From contig NZ_VITY01000003.1 in assembly GCF_007993935.1 (NCBI RefSeq), forward strand, positions 310,001 to 374,000: a DNA stretch of 64,000 nucleotides. The letters run 5' to 3'. The first letter of the stretch is position 1, and every line of letters starts with the position of its first letter. Below, piece after piece: positions 43,405 to 50,222 of this stretch. A program made the position numbers and the translations under genes. The notes below the pieces were generated by a model, which did not search any database, had not been told where the DNA came from, and saw only the letters and a list, made by a program, of their open reading frames with translations. This stretch comes from Bradyrhizobium macuxiense (GTDB lineage Bacteria; Pseudomonadota; Alphaproteobacteria; Rhizobiales; Xanthobacteraceae).

Positions 43405-44826
43405 TTGACCACGACAGGTGTCAACGCGGGTGGGCGGCTCGACAGATTGCCGATCGCCGGGTTTCACTACCGGATCTTCGCGCTGATCGGCGCCGGACTG
43501 TTCGTCGACGGCTTCGAGATCTTCCTCGCCGGCAGCATTCTTGGTGCGCTGGTGCAGTCCGGATATTCCGACCTCGCCCAGAATGCGCGCTTCATCTCCG
43601 CGACCTTTGTCGGAATGCTGATCGGCGCCTGGCTGGCAGGCGTTGCCGGCGACCGCTTCGGCCGCAAGTTCGCCTACCAGGCCAACCTCCTGATCTTCGG
43701 CATCAGCGCGCTAGCGGCGACGCTTGCGCCGTCGATGAACTGGCTGATCGCGGCGCGCTTCGTGATGGGGCTCGGGCTCGGCGCCGAGATCGTCGTCGGC
43801 TATGTCGTGCTCAGTGAGTTCATCCCGCCGCAGCAGCGCGGCCGCTGGGGCGCGGCGCTTGCGACCTGCACCAATGGCGCGCTGTTCGTCGCCACGCTGG
43901 TCGGCTGGGTCGTCATCCCGCATCTCGGCTGGCGCTGGATGTTCGCGCTGTGCGGCATCGGCGCGATGATCGTCTGGTTCCTGCGGCGCTCGCTGCCGGA
44001 ATCGCCGCGCTGGCTCGAGACCCAGGGCAAGAGCGCGGAAGCGGAGGCCGTGCTGACGGCGATCGAGCAGGAGGTCGGCAAGGGCAGGACGCTGCCGGCT
44101 CCGGCCTATCAGCCCGCGCCGGTGCAGCCGGACGTCAGCTTCATGCGGCTGTTCTCGCGCGCGTTGATTGCGCGCACCATCGTCGGCTGCGTGATCCTGA
44201 TCGGGCTCAACACCGCGGTCTACGGCTTCATCGCCTGGATCCCGACCTTCTTCGTCAAGCAGGGCATCAACCTGTCGTCATCGCTCGGCTACACCATGCT
44301 GATGACGCTCGGCAGCCCGCTCGGCACGCTGTCGGGCATGTGGATCGGCGAGAAGATCGACCGCAAGCCGTCGCTGATCGTGCTGTCGCTTGCAGCCGCT
44401 GGGCTCGGGTTGATCTATCCGATGTTCATCAATCCCGTTGCCTTCGTCGTGATCGGCTTCCTGCTGGTCTTCACGGTGGCGGTGATGTTGGCCCTGGCCT
44501 GGGGGCTCTATATCCCCGAGCTGTTCCCGACCGAGCTCCGGATGCGCGGGTCAGGCATCTGCAACACCGCCGGTCGCCTGATGTCGATCGTGACGCCGTT
44601 CATCGTGGTCGAGCTGTTCACCCGGTTCGGCGTCACCGGCGTCGTTTCTGTCGTGGCCGGGCTGCTGGTGGTGCAGGCGATCGCGGTTGCCGTGCTCGGC
44701 ATAGAGACCCGCAAGCGGCCGCTGGAGGCGTTGCGGCCGGAGGTGATGGACGGCGAGGCGTCGCTCGCGCAGGCGCGCGGCAAGCTGCAACCGAGCACCG
44801 GTGGGATCGCCGGAGGCGGCGAGTAG
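43405..44826 (+). CDS. MFS transporter (sugar/aromatic-acid porter type)
   Basis: 473 residues from the TTG at 43405, five bases after AGGGAGG; the open frame runs further upstream into the monooxygenase gene. Twelve spans. MFS signature DRFGRKFAYQANLLIF after span 2-3 and GRWGAALATCTNGALFVATL; central loop residues about 205-255; second half begins IARTIVGCVILIGLNTAVYG. Closest in pattern to the AAHS/metabolite:H+ symporter group. Probably imports the compound handled by the four upstream genes. Confidence 0.88.
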   Translation: MTTTGVNAGGRLDRLPIAGFHYRIFALIGAGLFVDGFEIFLAGSILGALVQSGYSDLAQNARFISATFVGMLIGAWLAGVAGDRFGRKFAYQANLLIFGISALAATLAPSMNWLIAARFVMGLGLGAEIVVGYVVLSEFIPPQQRGRWGAALATCTNGALFVATLVGWVVIPHLGWRWMFALCGIGAMIVWFLRRSLPESPRWLETQGKSAEAEAVLTAIEQEVGKGRTLPAPAYQPAPVQPDVSFMRLFSRALIARTIVGCVILIGLNTAVYGFIAWIPTFFVKQGINLSSSLGYTMLMTLGSPLGTLSGMWIGEKIDRKPSLIVLSLAAAGLGLIYPMFINPVAFVVIGFLLVFTVAVMLALAWGLYIPELFPTELRMRGSGICNTAGRLMSIVTPFIVVELFTRFGVTGVVSVVAGLLVVQAIAVAVLGIETRKRPLEALRPEVMDGEASLAQARGKLQPSTGGIAGGGE

Positions 44827-44830
44827 GCGT

Positions 44831-44883
44831 CGGGCCAGAGGCCCGGTCGGAAACAGCGCCCGCACTTTGCTCAGATGCGGGCG
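44831..44883. terminator. double stem-loop between convergent genes
   Basis: Two hairpins in tandem, CGGGCC-AGA-GGCCCG (44831-44845) and CGCCCGCA / TGCGGGCG (44857-44883), between the stops of the MFS transporter and the convergent YdhR-like gene. No long U-tract on either side. They may end both transcripts. Confidence 0.4.
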
Positions 44884-44907
44884 TTCCGCGCTGACCTCAG
44901 GTCGATT

Positions 44908-45249
44908 TCATTCCGCTGCGGAAATCAGCTTGGTTTGGTTCACTCGCGTCTCGCCCTTCAGATTGTCGACGGTGACGTATGTGTCGTACCAGGTCAGCCG
45001 CGGCCGGGCTCCGAACCGTTCGGTGAGCTCGGCGATCTTGGCCTCGGTGAACCATGCTTCGGCCGCCTCCCGGCTCTCCCACAAATAGACGCCGCCGGTG
45101 CCGGCATCGCCGTTGAGGTAGTCTTTGCGGATCAGCCCCTTTGTCGCGAGCTTTCGATAGATGGGGGCGGTGCCCATGCCGCCCTTGATGGCCTGTTCTT
45201 CAGTTCGCTTCGGAAGGTCGAATTGAACGATGACGATGCACTGTGCCAT
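44908..45249 (-). CDS. YdhR-like ferredoxin-fold monooxygenase homologue
   Basis: 113 residues, a dimeric alpha+beta-barrel (ABM/YdhR type): MAQCIVIVQFDLPKRTEEQA, KDYLNGDAGTGGVYLWESRE (about 42-61), AEAWFTEAKIAELTERFG, and RLTWYDTYVTVDNL. YdhR-type proteins are proposed monooxygenase-like proteins acting on aromatic or quinone compounds, but activity is seldom shown. Divergent from the TetR gene, sharing 174 bases that contain its operator, so it may be a member of that regulon. GGAG seven bases before the start. Confidence 0.78.
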   Translation of the reverse strand: MAQCIVIVQFDLPKRTEEQAIKGGMGTAPIYRKLATKGLIRKDYLNGDAGTGGVYLWESREAAEAWFTEAKIAELTERFGARPRLTWYDTYVTVDNLKGETRVNQTKLISAAE

Positions 45250-45375
45250 CTCGGTTCTCCGATCTGAGTCTACGCGGTGTCAGGTTCGTTCGGCGGCACG
45301 CCGATCTGGTCGAACAATACAGCATGCAGCCCGCGCTTGTCCCGGTCTACGCCGAGTGCGCCCGGTGAGCAGCTC

Positions 45376-45404
45376 TTGACATTTAAGACGACCGGTCATA
45401 TTGC
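45376..45404 (+). promoter_or_regulatory. tetR promoter with embedded operator, site 1
   Basis: TTGACA (45376-45381), 17 bases, then TATTGC (45399-45404). The spacer is largely the palindrome centred on GACCGGTC (45390-45397), with TTAAGACGACCGGTCATATT across it. A repressor there would block RNA polymerase, hence autorepression. The same 20-base block recurs at 46056-46075. Confidence 0.72.
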
Positions 45405-45423
45405 ACGCTCAGGAGATCTGAGC

Positions 45424-46002
45424 ATGGCAAGACCAAGCGTCCGGGAACAATTGATCGAGGCGGGTTTGCAGACCCTGCATCGGCATGGCTTCAACGGCAC
45501 CGGAGTTCAGGACATCACGGATGCCGCCGGGGTCCCGAAGGGATCGTTCTACAATCACTTCGAGAGCAAGGAAGCTTTGGCGCTGGAGGCGTTGGAGCGG
45601 TACTGGCAGAACGGCGCCGCTCGGCGCGCACAGCTGAGCGACACAAGTGTCGACCCTGTGGAGCGGCTTCGTCGCTTCTTTCGTGGCTTGTCGGACCTTG
45701 CCATCCGTCAGAACTTCCAAACCGGATGCATGATCGGGAACTTCAGCGCAGAACTCTCTGTGCAGAGCAAGGAGGTCCGCGATCGTCTCGCCGAGATCTA
45801 CGCCGCCTGGAGCCGCGCGATCGAATCCTGCGTGCGCGAGGCCGAGAAGGCCGGCCGCGTCCAGCCGCGTCTGCCTGCCGCCACCATTGCGACATTCCTG
45901 GTCAATGCCTGGGAGGGGGCCGTGCTCCGGTCCAAGGTCGAGCAGGACAAGTCGCCGTTCGATCAGTTCGAGCGCGTGGTGTTCGCAAGCATCTTCGCCT
46001 GA
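45424..46002 (+). CDS. TetR-family repressor of the Old-Yellow-Enzyme cluster
   Basis: 192 residues from the ATG at 45424; AGGAG at 45411. Helix-turn-helix (about 8-55): REQLIEAGLQTLHRHGFNGT, GVQDITDAAGVPKGSFYNHF and ESKEALALEALERYW. The effector part has FFRGLSDLAIRQNFQTGCMI and FLVNAWEGAVLRSKVEQD, like the AcuR/NemR-type TetR_C group, which often sense acrylate, aldehydes or electrophiles by cysteine (one Cys in the region TGCMIGNFS). The nearest genes follow in the same direction under a matching operator. Confidence 0.9.
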   Translation: MARPSVREQLIEAGLQTLHRHGFNGTGVQDITDAAGVPKGSFYNHFESKEALALEALERYWQNGAARRAQLSDTSVDPVERLRRFFRGLSDLAIRQNFQTGCMIGNFSAELSVQSKEVRDRLAEIYAAWSRAIESCVREAEKAGRVQPRLPAATIATFLVNAWEGAVLRSKVEQDKSPFDQFERVVFASIFA

Positions 46003-46055
46003 GCCGTCGAGAGCCAAAGGTACCAAGGAGTCACTGGCATCAACTTGTCTTACGA

Positions 46056-46075
46056 TTAAGATGACCGGTCATATT
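46056..46075 (+). promoter_or_regulatory. TetR operator, site 2, before the Old Yellow Enzyme gene
   Basis: TTAAGATGACCGGTCATATT (46056-46075), symmetric core ATGACCGGTCAT (46061-46072). It matches site 1 at 19 of 20 positions. The gene's Shine-Dalgarno (GGAGG, 46076-46080) starts directly after it, so a bound repressor would cover the promoter end and leader. Confidence 0.72.
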
Positions 46076-46086
46076 GGAGGGAGAAA

Positions 46087-47199
46087 ATGAAGCTTTCAAC
46101 CGCGTTCCAGCTTGGGGCCTTTCGGCTCGCGCACCGCGTCGTGATGCCGCCGTTGACCAGGATGCGATCAGCCAACGGCGTGCCGTCGCCGCTCGCCGCG
46201 ACCTATTACGGTCAGCGCGCGACCGACGGCGGGCTGATCATCGCCGAAGCAACCCAGATTTCCCAGCAGGGGCAGGGCTATCCGCAGACGCCGGGAATCT
46301 ACACGCCGGAACAGGTCGCGGGATGGCGCACCGTCGTCGACGCAGTCAAGGAGCGAGGCGGAGTGATCTTCCTGCAGCTGTGGCACGTGGGAAGGATTTC
46401 GCACTCCTCGTTTCAAAAGGACGGAGCCGTTCCTGTCGCGCCGTCTGCGATCCGGCCGGCAGGTAACGCGTTCAAGAGCGATTTTCAACGCGCGCCCTAT
46501 GAAACGCCGCGCGCGCTCGAATTGAACGAAATCGCGGAGATCGTCGCCGACTACCGCAAGGCCGCGGAGAACGCCAAGCAGGCCGGGTTCGACGGCATCG
46601 AGATTCATGCCGCCAACGGCTATCTGCTTCAGCAATTTCTGGAGGACAAGACCAACCACCGCACCGACCGCTATGGCGGCTCGATCGCGAACCGCGCCCG
46701 TTTGCTGTTTGAAGTCCTCGATGCCGTCTCGGACGTATGGCCGGCAGATCGCGTCGGCGTTCGGCTGTCTCCGTTCAGCAGCGTCGGCGACGTCGCTGAC
46801 AGTGATCCGATGGGTCTGTACACGTACGTCATCAAGGAGTTGGCCGCGCGTGACGTCGGCTTCTTGCACTTGATCGAGGCCCGCGTGCGCGCCGGTCTGG
46901 TGGATCAGACCGACGACGCGGCACCGCAATCCGTCGCCACGCTGTTGCGCCCGCTGTTTCCCGGCGCGTTCATTGTGTCGGGAGGCTTCACTGCCGAGAC
47001 CGCAGAGCAGGCACTCGCCGCCGGCACGGCAGACCTCGTCGCGTTTGGGCGTGCCTTCATCGCCAATCCCGATCTGCCGAGGCGCCTCGCGCTTGGCGCC
47101 CGGCTCAACGAGCCGGATCGATCGACATTCTACGGCGGCGCCGAGCGCGGCTACACCGACTATCCGAGCCTCGATGAGGTCGGCGTGTTCAGCGCTTGA
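46087..47199 (+). CDS. Old Yellow Enzyme-type ene-reductase
   Basis: 370 residues. FMN TIM-barrel of the NemA/OYE class: VVMPPLTRMRSANGVPSPLA (about 18-37), GGLIIAEATQISQQGQGYP, FLQLWHVGRISHSSFQ, active-site His and Asn in EIHAANGYLLQQFLED, then NHRTDRYGGSIANRARLL, and VSGGFTAETAEQAL and DLVAFGRAFIANPDLP. NAD(P)H-dependent reduction of activated alkenes, nitro esters and related electrophiles. First gene behind operator site 2 of a probable six-gene unit. Confidence 0.95.
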   Translation: MKLSTAFQLGAFRLAHRVVMPPLTRMRSANGVPSPLAATYYGQRATDGGLIIAEATQISQQGQGYPQTPGIYTPEQVAGWRTVVDAVKERGGVIFLQLWHVGRISHSSFQKDGAVPVAPSAIRPAGNAFKSDFQRAPYETPRALELNEIAEIVADYRKAAENAKQAGFDGIEIHAANGYLLQQFLEDKTNHRTDRYGGSIANRARLLFEVLDAVSDVWPADRVGVRLSPFSSVGDVADSDPMGLYTYVIKELAARDVGFLHLIEARVRAGLVDQTDDAAPQSVATLLRPLFPGAFIVSGGFTAETAEQALAAGTADLVAFGRAFIANPDLPRRLALGARLNEPDRSTFYGGAERGYTDYPSLDEVGVFSA

Positions 47200-47211
47200 G
47201 CCGGGAAAGGC

Positions 47212-48030
47212 ATGACAGCAATGGACGCTGTGATCCGGAGCAGTTTCGCGCAAATGATTGCCGCGCTGGAGCAACAGGGCGATCATTTCGCAATTGCCGT
47301 GCCGTCAGACTGGTTGCAGGGCCGCACGGCTTACGGTGGCCTCTCCGCCGCGCTCTGCCTCGAGGCGTCGCTGCGGACGTTCGCCGACTTGCCTCCGCTC
47401 AGGTCGGCGCAGTTTGCCTATGTCGGGCCGGCGACCGGCGTCTTGCGGATCCGGACCGCGATGCTGCGACGAGGCAAGTCGACCGTCTTCACGAGCGCGG
47501 ACCTGGAAGGCGAGGACGGACTCGCCGCGCGGGCCACCTTCTGCTTCGGCGTGAGCCGCAATTCGACGCTCGCGCGCGCCGAATTGCCAATGCCGAATGT
47601 GGCAACCTTGGAGGCCAGCCCCGTCTACTTCAATTGGCCGGGCAAGCCGAACTTCATGGATCATTTCGAAGGGCGGCTCGCGTCGGGCGCCAGGCCTGGG
47701 ACACGCGGTGCCGATCCGGAAATGCTTGTCTGGTTACGCCACCGCGACCAAGGAGCCGACGGCAGTCTCGTGAACCTTCTGGCGCTGGCCGATGCGCTAC
47801 CTCCCGCGGCGACCATCCTCTTCTCCGAACCGGCGCCGATCAGCACGATGACGTGGTCCGTCGATATGCTCGATGCGGCGCCGACAAGCCCGAACGGCTG
47901 GTGGCTCGTGCAATGCGCTGCCCAAACGGCGCGACGCGGCTACTCGGCACAGAGCACGCTGATCTGGAGTCCCGATGGCCGGCCGATCCTCGCGGCACGG
48001 CAGCAGATCGCGATCTTTGGAAAGGGCTGA
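47212..48030 (+). CDS. acyl-CoA thioesterase-like hotdog protein
   Basis: 272 residues, double-hotdog TesB-like. N-terminal half: AIAVPSDWLQGRTAYGGLSA (about 27-46) with the conserved GGxxxA loop, and RSAQFAYVGPATGVLRIRTA. C-terminal half ends WWLVQCAAQTARRGYSAQST and IWSPDGRPILAARQQIAIFG, the usual final strand of acyl-CoA thioesterase 8-like proteins. Starts 12 bases after the ene-reductase stop. Confidence 0.85.
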   Translation: MTAMDAVIRSSFAQMIAALEQQGDHFAIAVPSDWLQGRTAYGGLSAALCLEASLRTFADLPPLRSAQFAYVGPATGVLRIRTAMLRRGKSTVFTSADLEGEDGLAARATFCFGVSRNSTLARAELPMPNVATLEASPVYFNWPGKPNFMDHFEGRLASGARPGTRGADPEMLVWLRHRDQGADGSLVNLLALADALPPAATILFSEPAPISTMTWSVDMLDAAPTSPNGWWLVQCAAQTARRGYSAQSTLIWSPDGRPILAARQQIAIFGKG

Positions 48031-48129
48031 CACGGCCCAAATGCCCCAATCATGCCAGCGCGCCCATTGGATCCAGTCGAGCCGTTGGCGCCGAACAAGC
48101 GAATTCCAATCCTTCAAGGAGCATCTGCA

Positions 48130-48780
48130 ATGAAAGTCGTTCTCCTCGCCGCGACCGGTCAGGTCGGTCGCACCGTTCTCAGCGAACTCATCAGCCGCGG
48201 GCACGACGTCACGGCGGTTGCTCGCAATCCCGACAAGCTCCCGGGAAGCATCAAGCGTGTTCGCGATGACCTCAGCAACGCTGACCGAATTGCGGAGATC
48301 GTTGCTGGCGCGGATGCCGTCGTCAGCGCTTTCGGTCCGCCGAAGGATGATCCTCGCTTCTTCTCCGACGTGAGCTATACCGATCAACTGGCCAGCATGA
48401 CGGATCGATTGATTGCGGCCGTTCGAAAGGTCGGCGTTCGCCGCCTGATCGTAGCGGGGGGATGCGGCTCGCTGGAGTTTTCGCCCGGTGTAACGGTGCT
48501 TAAATCCGGTCATTGGCCTGAGAAGCTGGTTCCGATTGCGACCTCCCATATGAAGGCTTTCGCCGCTCTGCGGGGGGCCGATGTGAATTGGACGTATTTC
48601 AGCCCGCCGATGTTGATCGAACCTGGCGTACGCACCGGCAAGTTTCGGCTCGGCGGCGACAGTCTGATCAGGGATGAGCAGGGCAAGAGCTGGGTCTCGT
48701 TCGAGGACTATGCCGTCGCGCTGGTCGACGAACTCGAAAAGCCCGCGCACGAGCGCTCGCGCTTCACGATTGGCTACTAG
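48130..48780 (+). CDS. NAD(P)-binding reductase, NmrA/atypical SDR type
   Basis: 216 residues from ATG 48130 (AAGGAGC upstream); the frame also starts at 48052. Glycine motif VVLLAATGQVGRTVLSEL (about 4-21), then VTAVARNPDKL, ADAVVSAFGPPKDDPRFF, VRRLIVAGGCGSLEFSP and NWTYFSPPMLIEPG. Resembles BVR-B/YwnB-like NAD(P)H-dependent reductases and epimerases. No classical YxxxK. Fits a cytosolic reductase in the same detoxification or catabolic unit. Confidence 0.85.
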   Translation: MKVVLLAATGQVGRTVLSELISRGHDVTAVARNPDKLPGSIKRVRDDLSNADRIAEIVAGADAVVSAFGPPKDDPRFFSDVSYTDQLASMTDRLIAAVRKVGVRRLIVAGGCGSLEFSPGVTVLKSGHWPEKLVPIATSHMKAFAALRGADVNWTYFSPPMLIEPGVRTGKFRLGGDSLIRDEQGKSWVSFEDYAVALVDELEKPAHERSRFTIGY

Positions 48781-48791
48781 GGGGAACGACG

Positions 48792-49424
48792 ATGAAGCTT
48801 TACGGCTTCGGGCCGGCGGCCAGCGCCCAGCGTGTCCGCATCTTCCTCGCCGAAAAGGGGCTCGACGTCCCGACTGAACAACTGAACGTACGCGACGACG
48901 ATCAGTTCGCCGCAGCCTTCACCGCGATGAATCCGTTCCATTGCGTACCGTTTCTCGAACTGGACGACGGCACCGTGATTGCGGAGTCCGTCTCGATCTG
49001 CCGGTATTTGGAGGAACTGCATCCGGAGCCGGCGTTGTTCGGCCGTACGGCGGTGGAGCGCGCCATCATCGACATGTGGCTGCGCCGGTTCGAACTGGAT
49101 GGCCTGGTCCCGATGGTTCACGCGGTGCGCAACCATGTGCCGATGTTCGCGGGCAAGGTCGTGCCAGGCACGCGCACAGACCTGCCACAGCTGCCGGCAA
49201 TGGTGACCCGTGGCAAGGAGATGATGGAAATCTTCCTGGGTCGCGTCGAGCCGCACATTGCCAGAAACGAATTCGTCGCCGGGCCAGAGTTCACTATCGC
49301 CGATATCACCGGCTTCTTCGCCGTACGCTTGACCCGGGTGTTGGAGATGGACATCGCCGCGCGCTATCCCGCCGTCGCCGCCTGGTTCGCCAAGGTGTCG
49401 GCACGTCCGACCTTCCAGCTCTAA
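48792..49424 (+). CDS. glutathione S-transferase
   Basis: 210 residues. N-terminal thioredoxin fold: MKLYGFGPAASAQRVRIFLA (about 1-20), FTAMNPFHCVPFLELDDGTV (Val-Pro cis-loop) and IAESVSICRYLEELHPEP (glutathione-binding ES). Helical C-terminal domain: FTIADITGFFAVRL and PAVAAWFAKVSARPTF. GSH conjugation or isomerisation. Ser at the start (PAASAQRV) may be the catalytic residue. Starts 11 bases after the reductase stop. Confidence 0.92.
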   Translation: MKLYGFGPAASAQRVRIFLAEKGLDVPTEQLNVRDDDQFAAAFTAMNPFHCVPFLELDDGTVIAESVSICRYLEELHPEPALFGRTAVERAIIDMWLRRFELDGLVPMVHAVRNHVPMFAGKVVPGTRTDLPQLPAMVTRGKEMMEIFLGRVEPHIARNEFVAGPEFTIADITGFFAVRLTRVLEMDIAARYPAVAAWFAKVSARPTFQL

Positions 49425-49434
49425 GGAGATGAGC

Positions 49435-50145
49435 ATGAGCAAACCGGTTTGCCTCGTCACCGGCGTTGGGCCCGAGCATGGCACGGGCGCCGAGATCGCC
49501 AAACGTTTCAGCGAGGGTGGCTACCAGGTCGCTATGCTGGCCCGTAATGCCGATAACCTCGACGCGCTGGCTCGCAAGTACAGGGATGCTCGCGCCTATC
49601 GGTGCGACGTCGGCGATCTCGACGCCCTGATCGAGACCGTCGCGCGCATCAAGGCGGAGATGGGTGCTCCCAAGATCGTGGTTCACAACGCCCTGCGCGC
49701 GACCCGGGGCAGTATCCTTGCGATGGACCCGAACGATCTCGAAAGGAATTTCCGGGTCAACACCACAGCGCTGCTTCATCTCGCTCGCGAGACGATTCCG
49801 GCGATGCTGGAAGCGGGTGAGGGCGCGATCCTGGTGACCGGTAACACCTCAGCCATCCGAGGCAGGACCAATTGGGGCTTCTTTTCCTCGACCAAGGCGG
49901 CGCAACGCATCCTAGCGGAATCAATGGCGCGTGAGTTCGGGCCTCGGGGTATTCACGTTGCCTACATCCTGATCGACGCCTCGATCGACACGCCACGCAC
50001 GCGTCCGCTGCTGGCGCCCGACAAGCCGGACGACTTCTTCGCCAAGCCCGCCGCGATCGCCGAAGAGATGTTCCGGGTTGCCCATCAGGATCGCTCAACC
50101 TGGTCCTTCCTCGTCGAGCTGCGTCCGTTCGGCGAGGTCTGGTAG
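49435..50145 (+). CDS. SDR-family protein lacking the catalytic tyrosine (SDR_c10-like)
   Basis: 236 residues from ATG 49435, six bases after AAGGAG; ATG 49429 is too close to that site. Rossmann motif CLVTGVGPEHGTGAEIAKRF (about 6-25, an atypical glycine motif), NHNALRAT-type VVHNALRATRGSIL, Ser139 and Lys154 kept, but the position of the catalytic Tyr is Phe150 (FFSSTKAAQ). I recall this F-x-x-x-K pattern as typical of the SDR_c10 group. It may still bind NAD(P) but normal dehydrogenase chemistry is doubtful. Confidence 0.86.
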   Translation: MSKPVCLVTGVGPEHGTGAEIAKRFSEGGYQVAMLARNADNLDALARKYRDARAYRCDVGDLDALIETVARIKAEMGAPKIVVHNALRATRGSILAMDPNDLERNFRVNTTALLHLARETIPAMLEAGEGAILVTGNTSAIRGRTNWGFFSSTKAAQRILAESMAREFGPRGIHVAYILIDASIDTPRTRPLLAPDKPDDFFAKPAAIAEEMFRVAHQDRSTWSFLVELRPFGEVW

Positions 50146-50222
50146 CCGGTTTCGACTGATCCTCTGGCCCGCAAGTTCTGTCCATTCACGATCTGTCTGT
50201 TGAATCTCGCGAGGGAATGCAC

